Source: JAHFRG01 sp036522275 (lineage in GTDB: Bacteria > Pseudomonadota > Gammaproteobacteria > Burkholderiales > JAHFRG01). From it: DNA of 16,960 bases. Each line of letters begins with the position of its first letter. Position 1 is the first letter of the stretch. The notes beneath the pieces were generated by a model, which saw only the letters and a program-made list of their open reading frames with translations, did no database searches and was not told the DNA's origin. The translations under genes were made by a program, and so were the position numbers. The DNA is taken from positions 1 to 16,960 of the forward strand of contig DATDGC010000090.1 of assembly GCA_036522275.1 (NCBI GenBank). Direction: 5' to 3'. Of this stretch, positions 7,620 through 14,699 are shown one piece after another.

Positions 7620-8609
7620 ATGCAGATTGATATCGTTATCCCGTGTTACCGCGTCAGCGCGCAAATTATCGGTGTGGTCACGCAAACGCTCAGACAGCAT
7701 CAGGTGCGAAATATCATCGTGGTCGACGACGGTTGCCCGGAGCACAGCGGCCAGGTGGTGCGCAGTCATTTCCCCGATGAATCGCGGGTAGCGGTAATCG
7801 AGCACAAGACAAACCAAGGTGTGGGTGGCGCTGTGCTGAGCGGCTATGCGCGTGCCTTTGCGCATGGCGCCGATGCCGTAGTCAAGATAGACGGGGACGG
7901 GCAAATGGATCCGCAACTCATCCCGCTTCTGCTCGCGCCGATGCTGCAGGGAAAAGCCGATTACACCAAAGGCAACCGTTTTTTCAACCCTAAGCACCTT
8001 GATGGGATGCCCCGCAGGCGCCTTTTCGGCAATGCCATGCTATCGCTGGTCAACAAATTTTCCTCAGGTTATTGGTCCATCATGGATCCGACCAACGGTT
8101 TTACCGCCTTGCATCAAGCTGCCTACAGGCAATTGGACACCGAGAGCCTGGACCGTGGATATTTTTTTGAAAACGACATGCTGTTCCAGCTCGGCATCGC
8201 CAATGCCGTAGTGCTGGATGTGCCGATGCTTCCGCGTTACCGGGGTGAAACCAGCAGCTTGAATATCCCGCAGGTTATGCTGGAGTTTCCCGGAAAATAT
8301 CTGAACCGGTTTCTCAAGCGCCTCGGATTCAAATACTTTGTCCGTGAATTCAACATCGCCTCCCTGGAAATCATATGCGGCATCCCTGCCATTATCGCAG
8401 GTCTCGCCTACGGCATTTACAATTGGGTCGCCCATATGCGCCTCGGCGAGGCCACCTCGGCCGGTACCGTGATGATCGTCGGCCTGCTGCTGTTAATGGG
8501 ATTCCAGTTGCTGCTTTCCGCGGTGAATTACGACATTACCCACGAACCCAAGATTCCTCTTGCCCAAAACACAAAGCCAAGCCCGTCACAAAAATCTTGG
8601 GCTGAATAA
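7620..8609 (+). CDS. DPM1-like family 2 glycosyltransferase, membrane-anchored
   Basis: This GT2 enzyme resembles dolichyl-phosphate mannose synthases and bacterial GtrB/ArnC-type polyprenyl-phosphate sugar synthases. These transfer a sugar from a nucleotide donor to a polyprenyl phosphate on the cytoplasmic face. The 329-residue protein opens with IDIVIPCYRV. It carries VVDDGCPE at 34-41, the nucleotide-binding acidic loop, and the metal-binding DxD motif in KIDGDGQMDP at 89-98. It also has DPTNGFTALH at about 156-165, where DPM-type enzymes carry their acceptor-site loop. Two hydrophobic segments (about 247-270 and 281-303) anchor the C-terminus. The start ATG lies 29 bases after the preceding gene; no strong Shine-Dalgarno is seen. 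The sugar is unknown. Its product could feed the GT-C enzyme at 10290-11840. Confidence 0.88.
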   Translation: MQIDIVIPCYRVSAQIIGVVTQTLRQHQVRNIIVVDDGCPEHSGQVVRSHFPDESRVAVIEHKTNQGVGGAVLSGYARAFAHGADAVVKIDGDGQMDPQLIPLLLAPMLQGKADYTKGNRFFNPKHLDGMPRRRLFGNAMLSLVNKFSSGYWSIMDPTNGFTALHQAAYRQLDTESLDRGYFFENDMLFQLGIANAVVLDVPMLPRYRGETSSLNIPQVMLEFPGKYLNRFLKRLGFKYFVREFNIASLEIICGIPAIIAGLAYGIYNWVAHMRLGEATSAGTVMIVGLLLLMGFQLLLSAVNYDITHEPKIPLAQNTKPSPSQKSWAE

Positions 8610-8612
8610 AAA

Positions 8613-9449
8613 ATGACTTTGTCGCTTCACTCCGGCTTGCCCAAAATCGACGATTATCAACGGCTGCTCCAAAGCGATTTGTTCAAGTCAATGGAGAGTT
8701 TTTCCAATGAGTTTGTGCGGTCGCAATCAGCATGCCTGAAAGGTTACCGCATGAAATGGGTTGCTGATCCGCTGCACCAATGGAGCAGGCAATGGGAATA
8801 CCCGTTCGTATTCTCCAGAATTTCTGAATTTGCGGGAAATGCGGGGCCGCGGTTGAATATTCTGGATGCCGGCTCGGGCGTCACCTTCTTTCCTTTTTTC
8901 CTGTCGTCTCGCTTCAGCCACGCCGCCATATCCTGCTGCGATTACGATGAGACTTTGGAAGAGGTATACCGCAGGCTTAATGTCCATCTCCCGGCAACCG
9001 CGAAGTTTGTTCCGGGGGATTTGCGCCACCTGCCATTTCATAACAACGCTTTCGACATTGTATATTGCGTATCTGTGTTGGAGCATACCGATGCGTACCA
9101 AACCATCGTTTCGGAATTCAGGCGCGTGCTTAAGGAAGGAGGAATGCTGATCGTCACCTTTGATATTTCAGTTGATGGCGAAGCGGATATTTCACCCGAA
9201 AAAGCGGAGGAGTTGCTGGAAATACTTTACCGGCATTTTCCCCGCAGCAAGAAAGTAGTGTATGCAAACCTGAAGGAAAAAGTGCACGAACGGGATCTCG
9301 TGACGACCCATTTCATCCGAAAAATCAACCCAAGCCTTTTGCCATGGAAGTACCCGCTGCTTACTGCGATAAAACCGCTCGTCAAGCTGCGCCTGCCCAA
9401 AGCTCTATATCGCAACCTAACGTTCTATTGTCATTCGTTCAATTATTGA
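8613..9449 (+). CDS. Class I SAM-dependent methyltransferase (Methyltransf_11 type)
   Basis: This is a 278-residue methyltransferase with a clear SAM fold. Motif I is ILDAGSGVTFF at 83-93, the acidic turn CCDYD lies at 108-112 and FVPGDLRHLPF at 132-142. The DIVYCVSVLEHTD segment at 148-160 and FRRVLKEGGMLIVTFD at 169-184 are typical of the Methyltransf_11 group. The glycine-rich loop reads AGSG rather than the commoner GCGxG. An N-terminal extension of about 80 residues and a basic C-terminal tail flank the fold. The ATG lies three bases after the upstream stop, so the two are surely cotranscribed. The acceptor is unknown; methylation of a glycan or glycolipid is an inference from location. 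Confidence 0.85.
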   Translation: MTLSLHSGLPKIDDYQRLLQSDLFKSMESFSNEFVRSQSACLKGYRMKWVADPLHQWSRQWEYPFVFSRISEFAGNAGPRLNILDAGSGVTFFPFFLSSRFSHAAISCCDYDETLEEVYRRLNVHLPATAKFVPGDLRHLPFHNNAFDIVYCVSVLEHTDAYQTIVSEFRRVLKEGGMLIVTFDISVDGEADISPEKAEELLEILYRHFPRSKKVVYANLKEKVHERDLVTTHFIRKINPSLLPWKYPLLTAIKPLVKLRLPKALYRNLTFYCHSFNY

Positions 9450-9473
9450 ATCCCTTTTGAGATTTAAACCAAT

Positions 9474-10130
9474 TTGATCGCGATAGACAAAGATTACCGT
9501 CGGCAGATGGAAGGTATTTACCGTGGCCTCCTGCAGCGCGTGGCCCCAGGGGAATACGACGAAAACGCCCTGCCATCGTACACTCACTCTAACCGGCTCA
9601 TGGCCTGGCTGTTCTGGAAAAGAATAGATATCGCCCTGTGTTTCATGGGCGATATATCTGGAAAAACCGTTCTCGACTTTGGCTGCGGCGGGGCCGTGAC
9701 TTTCAAATGCTTAACTCAAAAACGCTGCAGGATTGTAGGATGCGATGAGAATATATTGCTTGCGCAGCAAGTTTGCCGAGCCTTGAACATCAATGCCGAA
9801 CTCTATGGGGATTTGTCTGCCATTGACGGCCGGAAATTTGATTATATTCTTGCGCTGGACGTGCTGGAACATATTGAAAACAGCGAAGCCCTGCTTAACA
9901 AATTCAAGGATATGATGCAGCCGGGCAGTAAAATCATTCTATCGGGACCTACAGAAAACTTCTGGTATAAGCTGGGGCGTAAACTTGCCGGGTTCAGCGG
10001 ACATTATCATGTCAAAAACATCCACCAAATTGAACGCGAGTTCGGCGCAATGGGCTTCAGGGCCGAAAAAATCCGTACTTTGTATTATCCCTGCCCCTTA
10101 TTTAGGGTAAGTCTGTGGAGCATGACATAA
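9474..10130 (+). CDS. Class I SAM-dependent methyltransferase, UbiG-like fold
   Basis: This 218-residue protein has a SAM fold: motif I VLDFGCGGAVT at 66-76, VGCDEN at 88-93 and AELYGDLSAID at 108-118. FDYILALDVLEHIEN at 122-136 is the DVLEH motif seen in Methyltransf_11/23 and UbiG-like enzymes, and LSGPTENFWYK follows. It differs clearly from the two other methyltransferases in the locus, so it is not a recent duplicate. The start is uncertain. TTG 9474 gives the full length, with a weak GAGA 11 bases upstream; ATG 9507 in the same frame would remove 11 residues. An in-frame TAA at 9465-9467 excludes anything longer. The acceptor cannot be inferred beyond the glycan context. Confidence 0.82.
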   Translation: MIAIDKDYRRQMEGIYRGLLQRVAPGEYDENALPSYTHSNRLMAWLFWKRIDIALCFMGDISGKTVLDFGCGGAVTFKCLTQKRCRIVGCDENILLAQQVCRALNINAELYGDLSAIDGRKFDYILALDVLEHIENSEALLNKFKDMMQPGSKIILSGPTENFWYKLGRKLAGFSGHYHVKNIHQIEREFGAMGFRAEKIRTLYYPCPLFRVSLWSMT

Positions 10131-10210
10131 AGTTGTCAGAAATGGCCCGCTTTCATATTGACGGCAGCGGTATTAACTGTAGCTCTACTGTCACGCTTTT
10201 GAATGCTACT

Positions 10211-10293
10211 ATGTGTTCCCAAGACGGCCCGTCATGAGTGACTGGGAAAATTCTTCCGCCACCGGTAAACACAACAGAAGGCACAGCTCATGA
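10211..10293 (+). other. Two cascading mini-ORFs in the leader of the GT-C gene
   Basis: In the 159-base leader before the GT-C gene, an 8-codon ORF (ATG 10211, stop TGA 10235-10237) overlaps by ATGA a 19-codon ORF (ATG 10234, stop TGA 10291-10293). That ORF in turn overlaps by ATGA the ATG at 10290. The arrangement could couple translation, but neither mini-ORF has a clear Shine-Dalgarno of its own and chance is quite possible. TTGACG at 10158-10163 resembles a -35 box without a matching -10. Confidence 0.2.
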
Positions 10294-11840
10294 ATTCAAA
10301 AATTCAGTCGCTCCTGCTCGGGATCGGTTTTCTTTCCCTGGCGGTGTTTTATTACGCCTTGGGATGGTCTCATGAGGTTTCCGGCGCGGGCGGGGATAGC
10401 GCCGGTTATCTGCTGGCAGCACAATATTTTTCGCCTTACCAGCCCGCCTCTCCGATACTCATCGAATACAGCAAGCAAATCATTTATCCGCCGCTTTTCC
10501 CATGGATTCTTGCCCTCGCGGGTGGCGGAGAAAGCACTCTTGTCGCGCACTTGGTCGTCATGACTTTTTTGCTCCTTGCGGTGCTGGTTCTGTTTCTCTG
10601 GATGCGGCACGAATCACTTTCCGTCTGGCTATGTGCCGCCGTCAGCCTGATTTTTGCATTAAGGGTTAACACCTACCTGCTTTCCCTCGATATTTGGACC
10701 GAAGACCCCTACATCTTTTTCAGCCTGCTTGCGATCCTAGGGGTCTGTCTTGCCACGCGTAAAGACAATCATAAATGGCTTTGGCTCGCCGCATTTGCTG
10801 TCGCTTGCGCAACTCTGGTTCGTACCGCCGCTCTTTCACTTTTACTGGCATTCTGGTTTTTTCTGGTGGTGCGCAGGCCGAAGAATTATTTATACTTGAT
10901 GGTGGTTTCCGCGCTTCCCTTCGTGCTATGGGCCGTGATCAGCGCATCCACTCAAGTGGGGCTTTCGGGCTACACGCATTCATGGCTAATGGTTTATCTC
11001 GAAACCCCGCTGTTCCCGCTCATTCTCGATCAGCTTCAAAAAGGACTTGCAGCGGCGTTATTAACCTGGCGATTCGGGTGGCTTGGAGACAGCCAACCAC
11101 CGGTCTTGGTTTTTGTCGTTACTGCCTTCGGTGCGATTTGCATTGCCGGCTGGCTCTACCGGCTGAGATACCTCAAATTTGACGCGATTTACCTTGCCAT
11201 TTATTTAACTATGGTATTCGCCTGGCCCCATCCCGAGCCATTCCGCTATTTCTATGTAGTGAAGCCTGTTTTCCTCGCTCAGGGCTTCCTGCTGGTAAGC
11301 GGTCTCACTCAAAGTAGATTGCGGATGATTAATCCTGCAATGGTCCAGGCGGTTTTAGTGGCTATCCTCATGTTGACTTTATTGCCTTCTTTTGTCATCA
11401 ATAGCCGTTATTTCCTGCAAGAAGTGCCTCCCGAAATCAGCGCTGGCAAACATTTAGCCGAGTGGTTTGATGATGATCGGAGAACGGCCGTTTTCAGCGC
11501 TTATTTTCATGCCCGCATGATTTCCCATCTGAAAGAAATCAATGCTCTTATTCCGGAAAACGAATGCGTTTACGCCATCAAGCCGACCCTCGTTACTTTT
11601 TACTCCCGGCGGTCCAGCTACGGTCCGCCAAAACTTGACGTAAGCGACCAGGAGTTCTGGCGGGGCATGGAAAAGTGTCGTTATGTTTATTTCCTGCCTT
11701 TTGAGAGTCCCTCGTATGGAGGAGAATCGTTCTACCCCCTTTCCCGGCTCGGACAGAGGGCAAAGATCATATCTATGAAAAAAATAGACCCGAACGACGA
11801 ACTTCCTCCGGTCGGAATGCTGGCGGAAATAATAAAATAA
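10290..11840 (+). CDS. GT-C type membrane glycosyltransferase (PMT/ArnT-like)
   Basis: This 516-residue integral membrane protein has the layout of GT-C glycosyltransferases, which use polyprenyl-phosphate sugars as donors and work on the periplasmic face. After the first membrane segment there is a loop with the candidate catalytic acidic residue Asp36 (GAGGDSAGY). YPPLFPWILAL at 66-76 resembles the ArnT/PMT YPPL-type loop, and a second acidic pair Glu138-Asp139 follows. About ten membrane helices follow, and the EPFRYFYVVKP segment (about 316-326) resembles the RY motif near the end of the membrane part of such enzymes. Residues of about 374-516 form a soluble C-terminal domain. The start is supported by GAAGG 9-10 bases upstream. 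It is the last gene of the plus block. Its likely donor source is the DPM1-like enzyme at 7620-8609; the acceptor is unknown. Confidence 0.75.
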   Translation: MNSKIQSLLLGIGFLSLAVFYYALGWSHEVSGAGGDSAGYLLAAQYFSPYQPASPILIEYSKQIIYPPLFPWILALAGGGESTLVAHLVVMTFLLLAVLVLFLWMRHESLSVWLCAAVSLIFALRVNTYLLSLDIWTEDPYIFFSLLAILGVCLATRKDNHKWLWLAAFAVACATLVRTAALSLLLAFWFFLVVRRPKNYLYLMVVSALPFVLWAVISASTQVGLSGYTHSWLMVYLETPLFPLILDQLQKGLAAALLTWRFGWLGDSQPPVLVFVVTAFGAICIAGWLYRLRYLKFDAIYLAIYLTMVFAWPHPEPFRYFYVVKPVFLAQGFLLVSGLTQSRLRMINPAMVQAVLVAILMLTLLPSFVINSRYFLQEVPPEISAGKHLAEWFDDDRRTAVFSAYFHARMISHLKEINALIPENECVYAIKPTLVTFYSRRSSYGPPKLDVSDQEFWRGMEKCRYVYFLPFESPSYGGESFYPLSRLGQRAKIISMKKIDPNDELPPVGMLAEIIK

Positions 11841-11881
11841 CGTCCGCGTGGAATAATAGGGCGAGTTTGCTTCTTTTGCGG

Positions 11882-13822
11882 TTACAGCTCGCGAAGGTTC
11901 GTCCGGATCCTGTCAATGTTCTCTGAAAAATCTTGACGGCTTTTCTCGGCCATTGCCTGCGCTCGCGCAAAATACTTCTCCGCTCTTACTTTGTCTTTGG
12001 CCTCGACCAGCCACTCGGTGGCGAGAAACAAGGGCGCAGGGTTTGAACCGTAAGCTTGAAAAGCCGTGTCCAGTGCCGCCAGCGCCGCCTCAAAATTTCC
12101 TGTTTCGTGGAGATAATGAGCTTTGTAAATGCACAATACCTGAATGCTTCTGTTGTTTATGACGCGCGCCCGCAGCGCCTGGTCCAACAGGCGCAAAAAA
12201 TCCTCGTGGGAAAAAACGCACTCGCTATCCAGCCCCAAATTGGCGAGCTCAACCAGCCCTTGGAGTTCGTAGGTGGTGACCTTGTCTTTTGACTGGAACT
12301 GGATTTGGCCGAGGTCGTCATTGGACAGCCGCCCCGACTGGCGGCAGGAAACGTAAGCTCGCTGCAAATCAAATCCCTGACCCGCAAAACCGGCAAGCAT
12401 TCTTCTGGCTCTATCAAATTCTCCATTTTCTGTGTAATCGCTGGCCAGATTGATTCTGAGTCGTGGCGATTGCGGATGTAGGACAAACATGCGTGTATAC
12501 AGATCATGCCGCGTGGTCCATGTGTCAACATAACCGATAGTCACTGCCATGAACACACTAACGGCGGCCAACGCAAAAACATTCGCAACAATACGGTTGT
12601 TCAACCCTTTCCCCACCAGGCAGCATAGACTAAGCAAAATCCCGTACGAGGCGAGATAATTCCTGTGCTCAAACATGAGTTCCAGCGGAAAGATGGTGGA
12701 TTCCAGCAAATGCGCCGCAAAGAAAAAAAAGATGCCGAACGCTGCGGCCTTGCTGAAACGGCGCAACCTCCAGCCCGCCGCCAAACCTCCGGCCAGTACA
12801 ACCAGAGAAAGTAAGGTAGAGGGCGGCGACAACAACCCTTTTGAAACCGGAAAATCATCATGGAAGAAACCCAGATTGCCCGCTTGCGGAACAACCATCT
12901 GGTAAAGATAGTAAACCAGTACGCGAAACTGGGTGAGCAGCCTTTCATACAGCGTGAAGTTGCGTGCCTCATATCCGCGCAGCACCAGTTGATCGAAATG
13001 GGTTGTCAGCCAATACACTGCGATCAGCCCGGGTATCAGCAGGAACAACGTATAACACCAGGCGAGAACCCGCCGTGCACTGTGACCGCCCTTGAATCCG
13101 AAAAAGAAAACCTCAAGCAGGCAAGTCAATACGGGAAAAAGCAGGCCGCTTTCCTTGCTGAATACGGCGAGCGGAAAAAAAACCACAAAAGCCAGGACTA
13201 TCCTGGCCCAGCCATAGGGTTGGCCAGCTAGCTGCTTTTCCCGCCCCAGCGTGTAACTCAGCAAGCCGGCAAAAACAAACAGCACGGATAGCTGAGTCAT
13301 TCTTTGCACGGTATACAGGACCGTGCTCACCTGCAGTGGATGGAGCAGCCACAACCCCGCTGTTAGCAACGCCAGATAATGAACGTTGCGGCGAACTCTG
13401 CCGTCCTCCGCGGCGAGCAGCCGCGTGCTCAGAACGAACACCAGCGCCCCGATGAACAGATGGATTGCGACATTGGTGAATTTCCACCACCAGAAATTCC
13501 TCTCTGAGACGACGGCGTTAAAGATGAAACTCGCCATGGCCACGGGGCGCCCCAGCACCCCGCTTTCACTCAGCAGAAAACCGGTCCATGAACCTTTGCC
13601 GATATTCTCAAGTATTGGATCAAGCTGAGGGTAATCATCCAGAATCATGGGTCCGGACAGCCCTGGAAGGTAAATCAAGTAGGTAAGCAGCAGGGTCAGG
13701 CAAAGTAATAATGCGGCAACAAGGCCTGAGCGGGGCAGGCCCGCGGGTACAAAGTTATGAAATTTGTGCTCCATTGCCGTTTTTAGGCGCTTGCTCAGTA
13801 CCGCCCCTTGGGCCTTATGCAT
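11882..13822 (-). CDS. TMTC-like GT-C membrane protein with TPR tail (paralogue B)
   Basis: This 646-residue protein has about ten to eleven membrane helices (about 33-430) followed by a soluble helical tail (about 445-646) with TPR-like repeats. The order of motifs resembles eukaryotic TMTC O-mannosyltransferases. An acidic pair (Asp62-Asp63, ILDDY) follows the first helix, then HPLQVSTVLYTVQRM at 161-175, FSKESG at 221-226 and FEHRNYL at 384-390. In TMTC proteins the corresponding features are the DD loop, an HP...R segment and a KE-containing segment. A second motif, HDDFPVSKGL at 321-330, is shared with the paralogue at 14696-16624. It starts 16 bases after the upstream stop; ATG 13774 is an alternative that would remove 16 residues. 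Protein O-glycosylation is inferred; the acceptor is unknown. Confidence 0.75.
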   Translation of the reverse strand: MHKAQGAVLSKRLKTAMEHKFHNFVPAGLPRSGLVAALLLCLTLLLTYLIYLPGLSGPMILDDYPQLDPILENIGKGSWTGFLLSESGVLGRPVAMASFIFNAVVSERNFWWWKFTNVAIHLFIGALVFVLSTRLLAAEDGRVRRNVHYLALLTAGLWLLHPLQVSTVLYTVQRMTQLSVLFVFAGLLSYTLGREKQLAGQPYGWARIVLAFVVFFPLAVFSKESGLLFPVLTCLLEVFFFGFKGGHSARRVLAWCYTLFLLIPGLIAVYWLTTHFDQLVLRGYEARNFTLYERLLTQFRVLVYYLYQMVVPQAGNLGFFHDDFPVSKGLLSPPSTLLSLVVLAGGLAAGWRLRRFSKAAAFGIFFFFAAHLLESTIFPLELMFEHRNYLASYGILLSLCCLVGKGLNNRIVANVFALAAVSVFMAVTIGYVDTWTTRHDLYTRMFVLHPQSPRLRINLASDYTENGEFDRARRMLAGFAGQGFDLQRAYVSCRQSGRLSNDDLGQIQFQSKDKVTTYELQGLVELANLGLDSECVFSHEDFLRLLDQALRARVINNRSIQVLCIYKAHYLHETGNFEAALAALDTAFQAYGSNPAPLFLATEWLVEAKDKVRAEKYFARAQAMAEKSRQDFSENIDRIRTNLREL

Positions 13823-13838
13823 TAAGGCTTGAGATCAG

Positions 13839-14699
13839 CTATTTGGTATCGCTGTCCTTGTAGTTCAGCATCGTGATCTGTTCCGATACCAGCCCGATCA
13901 GAAAAATCAGCACGGAAGTAATGAAAAGCAATGCACTCATATTGGTGAAGCGGTGAATCGTCAAGAAGGTATAAAGGTAATAACCCAATCCGGTGAGAAA
14001 AAAAATCAGACTGATCGGCATGAACAAGCGCAGTGGGGAGTAAAGCGTACCAATCTTGAAAATGATGAGCAGGAACCTTCCGCCGTCGCGCAATAAGCGG
14101 ATATGACTTTTCCCGACCCGTTTCGGTGCGATGATTGGTACATACGCCACCGGGAGTCCGGCGCGGAAAAAACTCATGGTAATGGTCGTAGGATATGAAA
14201 ACTCGTTGGGCAAAAGGTAAAGAAACTTGCGGAATTTATCCGCTTTAACCACTCTGAAACCCGAAGTCAAATCCTCAACGTCTTGCCCCACCATCCAGGT
14301 TGCCAGCTTGTTGTAAAAAGAATTGGCAAATGCGCGGTGGGCTCCTGCTTGTGATCCGCTGGTGCGCGCGCCCACCACCATTTCGAACCCTTGCTTGAAT
14401 TTTTCCACAAGACCGGAAATATCCGATGGCTGATGTTGTCCGTCGGCGTCCATAAAAATCAGAATGTCGCCGGTGGCCGCTCGCGCCCCGCTTTTAACCG
14501 CAGCGCCGTTGCCCATGCTGTGGGGGTGAGCAATCACGCGCACGCTGTTGGCTTCACACACCGCCAAGGTTTGATCGGTGGAACCGTCGTCAACCACGAT
14601 TATTTCCTCGTTGGCAAACAATTCGCGCAGCTGCGGCAGAAGCAACTCCAGCGCGGCGGCCTCGTTTTTTGCCGGAAGAATGATGCTGTAAACGGTCAT
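13839..14699 (-). CDS. DPM1-like family 2 glycosyltransferase, membrane-anchored
   Basis: This 286-residue GT2 enzyme of the dolichyl-phosphate mannose synthase / GtrB type should charge undecaprenyl phosphate with a sugar at the cytoplasmic face. It opens with SIILPAKNEA. It has IIVVDDGSTDQT at 33-44, the DxD motif in FMDADGQHQPSD at 82-93, and DLTSGFRVV at 143-151, the acceptor-site loop of DPM-type enzymes. Two C-terminal hydrophobic segments (about 224-246 and 254-274) anchor it. It sits between two TMTC-like GT-C genes. Its ATG overlaps the stop of the upstream one by four bases (ATGA), and the other begins 16 bases after its stop. The three genes are therefore one transcription unit, and the enzyme is the natural donor source for both neighbours. 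It is distinct from the GT2 at 7620-8609. The sugar is unknown. Confidence 0.9.
   Translation of the reverse strand: MTVYSIILPAKNEAAALELLLPQLRELFANEEIIVVDDGSTDQTLAVCEANSVRVIAHPHSMGNGAAVKSGARAATGDILIFMDADGQHQPSDISGLVEKFKQGFEMVVGARTSGSQAGAHRAFANSFYNKLATWMVGQDVEDLTSGFRVVKADKFRKFLYLLPNEFSYPTTITMSFFRAGLPVAYVPIIAPKRVGKSHIRLLRDGGRFLLIIFKIGTLYSPLRLFMPISLIFFLTGLGYYLYTFLTIHRFTNMSALLFITSVLIFLIGLVSEQITMLNYKDSDTK

Noticed and set aside
6772..10130. The three methyltransferases as tandem duplicates
   Set aside because: Their SAM motifs (DLGCGSG, DAGSGVT, DFGCGGA), lengths and flanking regions differ too much; they belong to the same fold but are not recent copies.
10158..10163. TTGACG as a -35 box for the GT-C gene
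   Set aside because: No -10-like hexamer is found at a 16-18 base spacing.
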